A stretch of DNA of 17,420 bases from CAYZIC01 sp964478335 (GCA_964478335.1 CAYZIC010000045.1:1-17420); one strand, 5' to 3'; shown: positions 1 through 8,892, counted from the stretch's first letter. Translations and numbers: made by a program. Notes: generated by a model not told the origin, from the letters alone.

Positions 1-15
1 CAGGAGACTATCACA

Positions 16-2301
16 ATGGACATATCCACATCACTCTGCGGCTTTCCTCGAATTGGCGCAAATCGCGAATTAAAATTCGCCCTAGAATCCTACTTTAAGG
101 GCGACACGCCCCAAGAGGCTATTGAGTCATTAGCTCGAGATCTTCGAGCGACGCATTGGCGAGCTCAAGAGGACGCCAAGATCGACCTCATCCCGTCTAA
201 TGACTTTTCGCTTTATGACGGAGTCTTGGATCAAGCGGTTTTAATAAACGCCGTACCTAAGCGCTATGCGCAGCTTGAGCTCAGTGACTTTGATCGTTAT
301 TTTGCGATGGCGCGTGGTTATCAGGCTCAAGGGATCGACATCAAGGCCCTACCTATGAAAAAATGGTTTAATACCAACTATCACTACATTTCCCCGGAGC
401 TATCCGATGACATGGAGATTGGATTGGTCGGGCAAAAACCCTTTAGAGACTATTGTGAGGCACAAGATTTAGGGATTGTAACCAAGCCTGTTTTGGTCGG
501 GCCCTTTACCTTCTTAAAGCTTGCTCGCTATACGGGTCAAAAGCAAGCCGTGGACTATGTTGCCGATTTTGTGGCGGCGTATCGAGCGATCTTTGATGGC
601 TTTGCCGAGTTTGGTGCGCCTTGGGTGGCTTTGGATGAGCCTGCACTGGTTTGCGATTTATCCGCTGCTGACGTAGCGCTCTTTGAGCAGATTTATCGCG
701 AGCTTCTGACAGGTACGGCACGCCCCAAGGTATTGCTGCAGACCTATTTTGGCGATGTGCGTGATTGCTATGGGGTGATCTGCGAGTTGCCTTTTGATGG
801 AGTCGGGCTAGACTTTGTCGAGGGCAGTCAGACTCAGCAGCTGATAGCAGAGCAGGGATTCCCTCGCGACAAAACCCTTTTTGCAGGCTTGGTGAATGGC
901 AAAAACATCTGGACGTCTCACTATGACAAGCAAGTAGCCACCCTCATCGGATTGAGCGATCAGGGGATTGAGTGGGTCTTATCGACGTCATGTTCACTTT
1001 TACACGTGCCGTATACGACAGCGGTAGAGGAGGGCTTTCCCAAGCATACCCTTGCCTATTGGGCGTTTGCTATCGAAAAGCTCCACGAGCTCTCTGCACT
1101 TAAGGCAATCCTCAGCACCCCCCAACCACGTAAGCACCCTGCCTACTTGGCCAATCTCGCACTCCATGCCGCCAACCGCACCACCGCAGACCTGCATGTG
1201 CAATATACTGTGAGTCATTTGACCGAAGAGGACTTTGTGCGAAAGCCAGCCCGCACGAGCCGAGTACCGCTACAAGCCGCAGCACTCAATCTGCCAATTT
1301 TGCCAACGACAACAATTGGCTCTTTCCCACAAACGCAAGCAGTACGTACCAATCGAGCCCTTTACCGCCAAGGTAAACGGAGCAAATCAGACTACGACAC
1401 CTGTAATCAAAATATGATCCGCGACTGTATCCGCTTACAAGAGGAGCTCGACTTGGATGTCTTGGTACATGGTGAATTTGAACGCACCGACATGGTTGAA
1501 TTTTTTGCAGAATCTCTCTCCGGCTATTGCCGTACAAAGTTCGGTTGGGTACAATCCTATGGTACGCGCTGTGTCAAGCCGCCAGTCGTCTGGGGCGACA
1601 TCACCCGCAAGGGCCCCATGACCGTTAAAGAGTCCGTCTTTGCCCAGCGACTTACCACGCGCCCGGTCAAAGGTATGTTGACTGGACCGGTGACCATTTT
1701 GAATTGGTCATTTCCCAGAGAAGACATCAGCCTACAAGAGTGTGCATACCAAATTGCTCTCGCTATCCGTAAAGAAGTCCTTGACCTAGAGGCCAATGCC
1801 ATCGGCATCATACAAATCGATGAGGCTGCCCTGAGAGAAAAGCTCCCCCTGCGCAAGTCAGACTGGCACAAGGACTACTTAAGCTGGGCTATTCCAGCCT
1901 TTAGATTGGTCCATCAAGGTGTCAAGCCAACGACACAGATCCACACCCACATGTGCTATAGTGACTTTAATGACATCATTCAAGAGATCGACAACATGGA
2001 TGCAGATGTCATCACATTTGAGGCATCACGATCCTCTCTTACGATTTTGCAAGCCTTAGTCGACAATCACTTTGAGACCGCCGTCGGACCTGGTATCTAC
2101 GACATTCACTCGCCGCGCATCCCGTCACAAGACGAGCTAGAGGCAGTCATTGCACAGCTCATCAGCGTCTTACCACTCGACAAGCTATGGATTAATCCTG
2201 ACTGTGGACTCAAGACCAGAGGATCCATCGAGACGATCGACAGCCTAACCAATTTAGTCGCAGCAACTAAAGCATGGCGCCAGAAACTCCAAAGGAGGTA
2301 A
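16..2301 (+). CDS. metE: cobalamin-independent methionine synthase MetE
   Basis: This enzyme transfers the methyl group of 5-methyltetrahydrofolate (polyglutamate form) to homocysteine, the last step of methionine synthesis, without vitamin B12. It is cytosolic. The protein has 761 residues, full length for the family, with the two expected barrel halves: an N-terminal folate half beginning near CGFPRIGANRELK, and a C-terminal catalytic half beginning near LPTTTIGSFPQT. The zinc ligands are all visible: His645 and Cys647 (in THMCYSD), Glu669 (TFEAS) and Cys730 (NPDCGLKTR). They are spaced exactly as His641, Cys643, Glu665 and Cys726 of E. coli MetE. The ATG at 16 follows a CAGGAG ribosome binding site at 1-6. 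metF starts one base after the stop, so the two genes form an operon. The promoter and any upstream control element lie outside the window. Identification is essentially certain. Confidence 0.98.
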   Translation: MDISTSLCGFPRIGANRELKFALESYFKGDTPQEAIESLARDLRATHWRAQEDAKIDLIPSNDFSLYDGVLDQAVLINAVPKRYAQLELSDFDRYFAMARGYQAQGIDIKALPMKKWFNTNYHYISPELSDDMEIGLVGQKPFRDYCEAQDLGIVTKPVLVGPFTFLKLARYTGQKQAVDYVADFVAAYRAIFDGFAEFGAPWVALDEPALVCDLSAADVALFEQIYRELLTGTARPKVLLQTYFGDVRDCYGVICELPFDGVGLDFVEGSQTQQLIAEQGFPRDKTLFAGLVNGKNIWTSHYDKQVATLIGLSDQGIEWVLSTSCSLLHVPYTTAVEEGFPKHTLAYWAFAIEKLHELSALKAILSTPQPRKHPAYLANLALHAANRTTADLHVQYTVSHLTEEDFVRKPARTSRVPLQAAALNLPILPTTTIGSFPQTQAVRTNRALYRQGKRSKSDYDTCNQNMIRDCIRLQEELDLDVLVHGEFERTDMVEFFAESLSGYCRTKFGWVQSYGTRCVKPPVVWGDITRKGPMTVKESVFAQRLTTRPVKGMLTGPVTILNWSFPREDISLQECAYQIALAIRKEVLDLEANAIGIIQIDEAALREKLPLRKSDWHKDYLSWAIPAFRLVHQGVKPTTQIHTHMCYSDFNDIIQEIDNMDADVITFEASRSSLTILQALVDNHFETAVGPGIYDIHSPRIPSQDELEAVIAQLISVLPLDKLWINPDCGLKTRGSIETIDSLTNLVAATKAWRQKLQRR

Positions 2302-2302
2302 G

Positions 2303-3160
2303 ATGAAAGTAAACAAACTTTTCAAAACCAAACAAGTCCTCTCCTACGAGATCTTTCCCCCACGACGCTCCCCCGATGCGATCGGCTCGATTTATCGAGC
2401 CCTCGATCGCATCCATAACCTCAAACCAGACTTCATCAGCGTGACTTACACCTCCGCTGATGAGGCCCATCCTGGCGAAAGCACCCTCGCGATGGCAGGT
2501 GACATCCAAAATGACTACGGCATCGATAGTGTCGCCCACCTCATTGGATCTGGCTTTACAACCGAGACACTCGCTCGCTTGCTCGACAGACTCAAAGCCA
2601 GAGGCGTGGAGAATATCCTGGCACTGCGAGGCGACCCTCCACACCCTGCAGAGGCTCTCTACCCTTATGCCACCGATCTCATACAATTCATTAAAGCGCA
2701 CGGGGACTTTAATGTTGTTGCAGCAGCTTATCCAGAGACCCATCCTGAGGCAACCTCTTCCAATCAAGACATCAGATACCTTAAAGCAAAGGTTGACTCT
2801 GGCGCAGACCAATTGATCACGCAGCTTTTTTTTGACAATGAGGCTTTTTATCAATTTCGAGAAAAAGCATCACTCGTTGGCATTGATGTCCCCATTCAAG
2901 CGGGCATCTTTCCCGTCACCAACAAGCGCCAAGTCGAGCGCATCCTCACCATGAGCCACACAGCCCTCCCCAAAAAGTTTAAGCTCATCCTCGATCGCTA
3001 TGTCGACAATCCCATCGCCCTACGCGATGCAGGCATCGCTTACGCCGTTGACCAAATCGTCGACCTCATCACCCAAGATGTCAACGGCATCCATCTCTAT
3101 ACCATGAATAATCCCCACGTTGCCACCAAAATCCACGACGCTATCTCAAGCCTCTTTTAA
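2303..3160 (+). CDS. metF: 5,10-methylenetetrahydrofolate reductase MetF
   Basis: This FAD enzyme reduces 5,10-methylenetetrahydrofolate to 5-methyltetrahydrofolate, the methyl donor used by the MetE encoded just upstream. The 285-residue length is typical of the short bacterial form, a single barrel without the eukaryotic regulatory domain. Visible signatures are SYEIFPPR with Glu16 at the place of catalytic Glu28 of E. coli MetF, ALRGDPP with Asp111 at the place of the flavin and folate contact Asp120, and AAYPETHPEA at 141-150. ITQLFFD at 172-178 also matches the family. The start is decided by AAAGGAGGT (about 2290-2298), which lies inside the end of metE, so translation of the two is probably coupled. 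The linkage supplies the methyl donor and its acceptor enzyme together. It is followed by a 101-base gap with the promoter of the LysR gene. Confidence 0.98.
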   Translation: MKVNKLFKTKQVLSYEIFPPRRSPDAIGSIYRALDRIHNLKPDFISVTYTSADEAHPGESTLAMAGDIQNDYGIDSVAHLIGSGFTTETLARLLDRLKARGVENILALRGDPPHPAEALYPYATDLIQFIKAHGDFNVVAAAYPETHPEATSSNQDIRYLKAKVDSGADQLITQLFFDNEAFYQFREKASLVGIDVPIQAGIFPVTNKRQVERILTMSHTALPKKFKLILDRYVDNPIALRDAGIAYAVDQIVDLITQDVNGIHLYTMNNPHVATKIHDAISSLF

Positions 3161-3189
3161 AATTATTACCCACGAGTGAGAGATTTCTG

Positions 3190-3219
3190 TTGCCAGAGAG
3201 CACAAGTGTGTGCTAAAGT
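3190..3219 (+). promoter_or_regulatory. predicted promoter of the LysR-type gene, with dyad in the spacer
   Basis: TTGCCA (3190-3195) matches the -35 consensus at 5 of 6. An 18-base spacer later TAAAGT (3214-3219) fits a -10 box and is preceded by TGC, an extended -10 element. Between the boxes lies a perfect inverted repeat, AGCACA (3199-3204) and TGTGCT (3209-3214) separated by AGTG. It has no T-run, so it looks like an operator rather than a terminator. The gene begins at 3262 after a GAGGAG ribosome binding site. This is a pattern match by eye only. Confidence 0.55.
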
Positions 3220-3261
3220 GTCACATTAAAAGAGACCCTATTCACCACCGAGGAGTACACG

Positions 3262-4170
3262 ATGACCTTACAACAACTCAAATATCTGAGCAAAGTTGCC
3301 GAGTGCGGCAATATGACCAAAGCCGCAGGCGAGCTCTTTATCTCCCAGCCTAGCCTCTCAGCAGCCGTGCGAGACATCGAGGAGGAATTCGACATTTTGA
3401 TCTTTAATCGCACCACTCATGGTCTCATGCTAACCCCTCAGGGCACCCAATTCCTCGTCTACGCTAGACAACTCCTCGACCAAGAAACCCTCCTGCTTTC
3501 CCAATATGATAAATCAAAGCGTCCACGCAGGAGCTACTCGGTATCCACCCAGCACTACGCATTTGCCACCAAGGCATTTGCCACCCTGCTCCAGCAAGAG
3601 CAGCTCGACGAATACGACTTTACCATTCGCGAAACCCAAACGCTACAAATCATTGAGGATGTCCGCACCCTAAAAAGCGAGATTGGCATCCTCTTTGTCA
3701 ATAGCTTTAATCAAGACATCCTCAATAGGCTCTTTCGAGAGAGCCATCTGGCATTCACCCCACTATTAACAACCCCCATACACGTTTTTCTCACCCATCA
3801 TCATCCTCTCGCCAAGCAAGACATCATCAAATTAAAAGAGCTCGAATCCTATCCCTGGCTCGCATTTGACCAAGGAGACAACAAAGCCTTTTATTTTTCA
3901 GAAGAGCCTTTTTCCACCCTCATGCGCAGCAAAGTGATTCATGTAAGCGATCGCGCTACACTCTTTAATTTACTCATCGCCCTCAACGGCTACACATTCA
4001 GCACGGGCATTTTACACGAAGATCTCGACGGTCGCAAAATCGTCTCCCGACCACTTGATAGCCCTGAAACAATGACTGTAGGCTACATCACACGCAAGCA
4101 TAGTACCCTTAGCGGCCTAGCCAATCGCTATCTCAACATCCTAACAACCCTCCTCACCCCAACACCATGA
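3262..4170 (+). CDS. LysR-type transcriptional regulator, probably of methionine or sulfur metabolism
   Basis: This is a DNA-binding regulator with the LysR layout and length (302 residues). The N-terminal winged helix-turn-helix spans about residues 1-60. It includes MTKAAGELFISQPSLS (18-33) as helix-turn-helix and a wing ending in LTPQGTQFL. A linker helix follows, then a periplasmic-binding-protein-like effector domain from about residue 90 to 300. The ATG at 3262 follows GAGGAG. The gene lies directly downstream of metE-metF in the same direction. LysR proteins next to metE commonly control methionine or cysteine genes (MetR, CmbR, MtaR), with homocysteine or O-acetylserine as co-inducers. 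Control of metEF is therefore likely but is inference from position. The effector cannot be read from the sequence. It has its own predicted promoter containing a dyad, compatible with the autoregulation usual in the family. Confidence 0.92.
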   Translation: MTLQQLKYLSKVAECGNMTKAAGELFISQPSLSAAVRDIEEEFDILIFNRTTHGLMLTPQGTQFLVYARQLLDQETLLLSQYDKSKRPRRSYSVSTQHYAFATKAFATLLQQEQLDEYDFTIRETQTLQIIEDVRTLKSEIGILFVNSFNQDILNRLFRESHLAFTPLLTTPIHVFLTHHHPLAKQDIIKLKELESYPWLAFDQGDNKAFYFSEEPFSTLMRSKVIHVSDRATLFNLLIALNGYTFSTGILHEDLDGRKIVSRPLDSPETMTVGYITRKHSTLSGLANRYLNILTTLLTPTP

Positions 4171-4324
4171 TCCTTCCCAAAGCGGCAAGTGATTACCCCC
4201 TCCCCAAATTCCCCTCAAAGAGGCGATTAAGTAGCCTCCCTTGCGACCTTTACGAGCGTAGCAAGACACATGCTAGAGAGCAACGCTAACCGTACATTTA
4301 AACCGAGGGTACTTATTATTTCCC

Positions 4325-4353
4325 TTGCATTATCTTGTTGTTTATGCTATAGT
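4325..4353 (+). promoter_or_regulatory. strong predicted promoter of the Ca2+ ATPase-phosphate transporter operon
   Basis: TTGCAT (4325-4330) and TATAGT (4348-4353) are separated by exactly 17 bases, and the -10 box carries the extended element TGC (4345-4347). The expected transcript start is near 4360, giving a leader of about 50 bases. Copies of the motif AGGGA flank the promoter on both strands: TTTCCCTT overlapping the -35 box, AAGGGAT at 4354-4360 and TAGGGAAATCCCTA at 4365-4378. They suggest a regulator binding site. The region 4171-4324 upstream shows no gene, only a weak GAGGC/GCCTC hairpin (4220-4238) with no T-run. Confidence 0.7.
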
Positions 4354-4364
4354 AAGGGATCTTT

Positions 4365-4378
4365 TAGGGAAATCCCTA
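4365..4378. promoter_or_regulatory. operator-like inverted repeat TAGGGA-AA-TCCCTA
   Basis: TAGGGA (4365-4370) and TCCCTA (4373-4378) form a near-perfect palindrome just downstream of the expected transcript start of the ATPase operon. AAGGGAT at 4354-4360 repeats the half-site in direct orientation, and AGGGAT (4355-4360) can alternatively pair with ATCCCT (4372-4377). The position suits a repressor site or a short leader hairpin ahead of the ribosome binding site near 4398. The regulator is unknown. Confidence 0.4.
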
Positions 4379-4409
4379 CGCATTTTTGATTATAAGTGAG
4401 GTGTTAATC

Positions 4410-6968
4410 ATGAATTATTCTGGATTGTCTGAAGCTGATGTGGTTAAGAGTCTGGCCGATTTTGGCGAAAATGTCTTGACTCCACCGCCGAGGGATTCGT
4501 TGCTTAAGCTCTTTCTTGAAAAACTTAAGGATCCAATCATTATCATCTTGGTGGTGGCTACGGGAATCTCCTGCATCAGTGGAGAGTGGGTCGAGTCTCT
4601 AGGCATCCTCTTGGCGATTATCCTCTCGACAGGCATTGCATTTTTTAGCGAATATCGTGCGGGTAAAACGTTTGACATCCTCAATGCAGCAGAGGAACAG
4701 TCCGCAGTTAAGGTGATTCGTGCAGGGGGGTGTCGTTCTATCCCAAAATCTGAGGTCGTGGTAGGTGATATCATTCTCTTGGAGATGGGTGAGGAGGTGC
4801 CAGCAGATTGTGAGGTGCTAGAGCAGTCGACCTTTGCGGTGGATCAATCTAAGTTTACTGGCGAACCCGAGCCAGTGGAGAAGTTTCCCCAGGGATCGCC
4901 AGAGGCACTGGAGGCTGCGAATGACGGCTCGACGTATCCAATCTATTTGGTTTTGCGTGGGTCAATGGTTTTGCAGGGCAATGCGACGGTGCGGGTAGTA
5001 GCTGTCGGTGATGCGACTGAGATCGGTAAGACATCGAGAGCAGCTACAGAGCAAACAAATCTATTAACGCCGTTGCAGCGGCAATTGCAAAAACTGGGTA
5101 AGACGATTGCGTGGTTTGGATTTGGCGCGTCGGCAATTCTCTTTACAATTTTAGGTTGGAATCTCTATCAGTCAGGGGCAATTGGCAATCTGAGTGCATG
5201 GCTGGGTGTCTTGATGGTGGTGGTGACTCTGATCGTAGTCACGGTGCCAGAGGGCTTGCCAATGAGTGTGACGCTAAGCTTGGCTTGTGCGATGCGCCGT
5301 ATGTCGGCGAGCAATGTCTTGGTGCGCAAAATGCACGCGTGTGAGACGATCGGTGCTGCTACGGTGATCTGTACGGACAAAACGGGCACGCTGACGATGA
5401 ACCAAATGACGGTGTCTAAGGTTGTCTTTGTCGATGAAGAGATGGTACCGGAGGCCTTTGCAGTGAATGCGACGGCGCATTTAAACCAAGGTCAAGTGAT
5501 CGGCAATCCAACTGAGGGGGCTTTGCTTAAGGCTCTCGAGGCGGATCAGATTGATTTTGAGAGGGTGAGGGAGCAATTCTCAGTAATCGAGCAGGTGCCT
5601 TTCTCGTCTGAAAAAAAGCGCATGTCGACGGCGGGGCACTCGCACTATTTTGGTCATGCGCTGTGGCATCACAAGGGTGCGCCTGAGGCGATCTTGGGAG
5701 ATTGCTCCCTGTGCTTCACTGGTAAGCATATGTCCGTGACGATGGATGAGGCGCGGCGTCAACAAATCGCCCGAGAGATTGCTACTGAGCAGGCTAAGGG
5801 CGCACGCGTGTTGGGATTTGCGGTAGAGAAACATGCTGCGAGCGAGGGGATGATCTGGGCTGGCTATGTGGTCATTGCTGACCCTGTGCGTCCGGATGTG
5901 GCTGATGCGGTTAAGGCGTGTCAGCAGGCGGGGATTGATATTAAAATTGTGACGGGGGATACGTGTGCGACGGCTGGTGAGATTGGGCGTCAGGCGGGTA
6001 TCGCTCAGTCGGGTGAGGGTATCATCGAGGGCAAGGATTTTGAAAAGCTCTCTGATGAGGAGACTCTAGAATTTGTCAAATCCCTCAAGATCATTGCTCG
6101 GGCGCGCCCTCAGGATAAACAAAAGCTAGTCAAGGCACTGCAGGCTAACCACCAGGTGGTGGCGGTGACGGGCGATGGCACAAATGATGCCCCTGCGCTC
6201 AACCACGCCGATGTGGGCATTAGCATGGGGATCACGGGCACGAGTGTGGCGCGTGAGGCGGCAGACATCATCTTGCTGGATGACTCCTTTATGAGTATCA
6301 CCAATGCGGTGCTCTGGGGTCGCTCACTCTATCTAAATATCCAGCGCTTCTTGGTCTTCCAATTGACAATCAATATCGCGGCTGCGACAATTGCGCTCAT
6401 GGGACCCATGCTAGGAGTCCAGCTACCCTTTACGGTCATACAAATGCTCTGGATTAATTTGATTATGGATACATTTGCGGCGTTGGCATTGGCGACTGAG
6501 CCGCCGACACCTGAGACGATGACGCAACAACCGCGTGATCCGCATGTTTTTATCGTCACTAAGGCAATGGCAGTGCGGATCGTACTGACGGCGTTGGCGG
6601 TGATTGCGGCGTTTTTGGGATTTTATTTTTGGATGCGTGATCCGACGGCGACTGCGCCGCTCGATGGCAAGGCGCTAACTTACCTCTTTAACGGCTTTGT
6701 CTTGACACAGGTTTGGAATCTGATGCACGTGCGCACGATGGGTAGCGGAAAGCATGCCTTTGCCGCACTCTTTACAAATGGGGCTTTTCTCTTGATCTTG
6801 GTTGGCATTGTGATTTTGCAAATTTTAATGACACAGTTCGGTGGGGAGATCTTCCGCGTGGAAGCGCTCTCTATGACCGAATGGTCATGGACTTTGCTGG
6901 CGTCGTCGCTTATCTTTTGGTTGAGCGAGGCGGTGGCAATTCTCACACAAACAAGAAACAGAAAGTAG
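4410..6968 (+). CDS. calcium-translocating P2-type ATPase
   Basis: This is an 852-residue membrane pump that uses ATP to export Ca2+ (or a similar cation such as Mn2+) from the cytoplasm. In order it shows an N-terminal cation-ATPase segment, a membrane pair near 48-90 and the actuator domain with TGEP (150-153). The M4 ion site has PEGLP (280-284). The phosphorylation motif DKTGT follows with Asp323 as the phospho-acceptor. The hinge TGDGTNDAPAL begins at 587, and M6 carries WINLIMDTFAALALATEPP with the Asn and Asp ion ligands. M4 and M6 ligands of this kind fit the PMCA/SERCA group. There is no long C-terminal calmodulin-like tail. I chose the ATG at 4410 because GAGGTG lies about seven bases upstream. 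A TTG at 4386 would add eight residues and lacks such a site. The phosphate transporter gene follows six bases after the stop. Confidence 0.95.
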   Translation: MNYSGLSEADVVKSLADFGENVLTPPPRDSLLKLFLEKLKDPIIIILVVATGISCISGEWVESLGILLAIILSTGIAFFSEYRAGKTFDILNAAEEQSAVKVIRAGGCRSIPKSEVVVGDIILLEMGEEVPADCEVLEQSTFAVDQSKFTGEPEPVEKFPQGSPEALEAANDGSTYPIYLVLRGSMVLQGNATVRVVAVGDATEIGKTSRAATEQTNLLTPLQRQLQKLGKTIAWFGFGASAILFTILGWNLYQSGAIGNLSAWLGVLMVVVTLIVVTVPEGLPMSVTLSLACAMRRMSASNVLVRKMHACETIGAATVICTDKTGTLTMNQMTVSKVVFVDEEMVPEAFAVNATAHLNQGQVIGNPTEGALLKALEADQIDFERVREQFSVIEQVPFSSEKKRMSTAGHSHYFGHALWHHKGAPEAILGDCSLCFTGKHMSVTMDEARRQQIAREIATEQAKGARVLGFAVEKHAASEGMIWAGYVVIADPVRPDVADAVKACQQAGIDIKIVTGDTCATAGEIGRQAGIAQSGEGIIEGKDFEKLSDEETLEFVKSLKIIARARPQDKQKLVKALQANHQVVAVTGDGTNDAPALNHADVGISMGITGTSVAREAADIILLDDSFMSITNAVLWGRSLYLNIQRFLVFQLTINIAAATIALMGPMLGVQLPFTVIQMLWINLIMDTFAALALATEPPTPETMTQQPRDPHVFIVTKAMAVRIVLTALAVIAAFLGFYFWMRDPTATAPLDGKALTYLFNGFVLTQVWNLMHVRTMGSGKHAFAALFTNGAFLLILVGIVILQILMTQFGGEIFRVEALSMTEWSWTLLASSLIFWLSEAVAILTQTRNRK

Positions 6969-6974
6969 GTATCA

Positions 6975-8660
6975 ATGCATCTGATGGATGTGTTAAATGT
7001 ATTCGGAGGTCTTGCCATATTCATCTTTGGCATGAACATGATGAGCGATGGGCTCAATAAGAGTGCTGGCGAACGAATGAAATCGATCCTGGGGCTCTTT
7101 ACGTCCAATCGCTTTGTGGCGATTGTCTCAGGCACGGTGGTAACGGCAGTGGTGCAGTCATCAAGTGCGACGACGACAATGGTGATTGGCTTTGTCAATG
7201 CTGGTCTCTTGACCTTGGTCCAGTCGATCGGGATTATCTTTGGTGCGAATATCGGCACGACGGTGACAGCGCAACTGGTGGCTTTTGACATCGAGTGGCT
7301 GATCATGCCTGCGATCATGCTGGGTGTGGGGATGAGCTTTATCCCACGGGACAAAGTGCGCTATGCCAGTGAGACGATCATTGGATTTGGCTTGCTCTTT
7401 TTGGGTATGTCGCTGATGAGTGGCGCACTCAAAGGAGTCTCGACGAATGAATCATTCCAGGCGATTTTTGCGACCTTTAATTGCGATCCAGATCTGGCAG
7501 GTGGGGTGATCCCTCCGCTTAAAGTCTTTGGGGCAATTACGATTGGCTTGGTGGCGACGTGCATCATCCAGAGTAGTTCGGCAACATCAGGCATCGTGAT
7601 TGCGCTGGGATTGAGTGGGGTCATCGACAATATCGAAACGGCGATGGCTCTGATCTTGGGTAGCAATATCGGTACGACTATCACAGCTCAAATTGCGGCG
7701 TTGACGGCGAACCGCTTGGCAAAACAGGCAGCCTTGGCGCATACGCTCTTTAATGTGATCGGGGTATTGGTCTTGTTGGTCACCTTTTGGATCCCCTGCC
7801 CAGGAAGCGACGAGGCGCTCTTTTTTGCAGTCTTGGGTAAGCTAAGCGTGGGCGGTGAATTACCTCGACAAATTGCGAATGCTCACACACTCTTTAATGT
7901 CTGCACAACACTCGTATTAATCCCATTTGTGCCAGTATTAGCGCGCATTTGCGAGCACATCATCCCAGTCAATTTGCGCCGTGTTGGATTCCAACGCCTC
8001 GAGCCACACTTACTCGATACGCCAGCGATTGCCTTGACGCAGAGCAAGCATACGTTACGCCATATGCTACGCAAAAGCTGGAACATGGTCGACTGTGCCT
8101 TGCGCACGTACAATCGCAATGACGCAAAAAATCAACTGCTCGCAGAGCGTCTTGACCAACGCGAAAAGCGTGTCGATGAGCTCCAGTATGAGATCACCAA
8201 GTATCTAGAGCAAATCATGCGCAAAAAGCTCACCCCTGCACAAACCTCGGTCATTCCGCTCCTATTACACTGCACCAATGATGCTGAGCGTATCGGTGAC
8301 CACACGGCGATCATTGTGGAGCTAATCCGCAACTTTAAGTCTGAGGCTGGCAACTTATCAGATGCGGCTAATCAAGAATTCGCCACGCTCTGTGACAAAC
8401 TCAATGATTTGGCCAATGTGGCTGCGGATTTGCTCTTGGATCAGCCGAGTCAGATGTTGATCGATCAAGGCTATGAGCTGGATCGGGAGCTCGGAGCCCT
8501 CTGCCGCAACTACGAGGCTAACCATGTCCGTCGCACAGGAGGACTCTCTGAAAAGCCAGAGGTGGGGCTCTTTTACGTCGAGATTATCTCCGAAATTCGC
8601 AAAGTCGGTCACCACTTTGGTAATGTTGTCGAACGCGCCCGCGCAATCTCAGTCGTTTAA
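6975..8660 (+). CDS. Na+/phosphate cotransporter family protein with C-terminal PhoU-like domain
   Basis: This 561-residue protein combines a membrane domain of the Na/Pi cotransporter II family (NptA-like) with a cytosolic PhoU-like helical domain. The membrane half has the inverted-repeat signature expected of the family: QSSSATT at 61-67 with GANIGTT at 90-96, and QSSSATS at 199-205 with GSNIGTT at 229-235. From about 350 it is soluble and helical. DAERIGDH at 436-443 resembles the metal-binding motif of PhoU proteins. Family members move inorganic phosphate with sodium, and several bacterial ones are thought to export phosphate or sense its level. Direction is not readable here. Translation starts at ATG 6975, close behind the AGGT of the upstream gene end, so coupling with the Ca2+ pump is likely. 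The two genes may jointly keep cytosolic calcium and phosphate apart, which is inference. Confidence 0.93.
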   Translation: MHLMDVLNVFGGLAIFIFGMNMMSDGLNKSAGERMKSILGLFTSNRFVAIVSGTVVTAVVQSSSATTTMVIGFVNAGLLTLVQSIGIIFGANIGTTVTAQLVAFDIEWLIMPAIMLGVGMSFIPRDKVRYASETIIGFGLLFLGMSLMSGALKGVSTNESFQAIFATFNCDPDLAGGVIPPLKVFGAITIGLVATCIIQSSSATSGIVIALGLSGVIDNIETAMALILGSNIGTTITAQIAALTANRLAKQAALAHTLFNVIGVLVLLVTFWIPCPGSDEALFFAVLGKLSVGGELPRQIANAHTLFNVCTTLVLIPFVPVLARICEHIIPVNLRRVGFQRLEPHLLDTPAIALTQSKHTLRHMLRKSWNMVDCALRTYNRNDAKNQLLAERLDQREKRVDELQYEITKYLEQIMRKKLTPAQTSVIPLLLHCTNDAERIGDHTAIIVELIRNFKSEAGNLSDAANQEFATLCDKLNDLANVAADLLLDQPSQMLIDQGYELDRELGALCRNYEANHVRRTGGLSEKPEVGLFYVEIISEIRKVGHHFGNVVERARAISVV

Positions 8661-8773
8661 GTGGGTTCGCTAGCACTCGCCCGCAGTGAGACGAAAGGCG
8701 CACGACGGAGCGGCTGCGCCGCTGTCGGTCGCAATGCTCCCAGCGTAGGCATATGTGGTGCTCTCCATCGTAC

Positions 8774-8816
8774 AAAAATTCCCTCTGTGCAAACTTCTGC
8801 ACAGAGGGAATTTTTT
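8774..8816 (+). terminator. strong intrinsic terminator, probably bidirectional
   Basis: The arm AAAAATTCCCTCTGTGCA (8774-8791) pairs perfectly with 8798-8815 around a six-base loop AACTTC. It ends in six T on the + strand and starts with five A, so it can also work on the - strand. It lies 113 bases after the Na/Pi transporter stop and closes that operon. Confidence 0.93.
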
Positions 8817-8892
8817 GAGAGAGAGCGCCGGTGCGCTGTTGGCTAACACGGGAGCGTAGCGACCGTCCCAAAAGACCGTAGGACGTTCCTAC

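Noticed and set aside
1..15. Riboswitch or MetR site upstream of metE
   Set aside because: Only the ribosome binding site is inside the window, so nothing upstream can be judged.
2267..2854. 195-codon open frame on the - strand over metF
   Set aside because: It lies opposite a certain metF gene with full family signatures. The protein has no recognisable motif, so it is a shadow of codon use.
4386..4409. TTG start that would lengthen the Ca2+ ATPase by eight residues
   Set aside because: The GAGGTG ribosome binding site lies between this TTG and the ATG at 4410, at the right distance for the ATG only.
6680..7354. 224-codon open frame on the - strand over the ATPase end and phosphate transporter start
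   Set aside because: It is antisense to two confident genes and spans their junction. Its Thr/Ile/Val-rich sequence looks like a mirror of membrane-segment codons.
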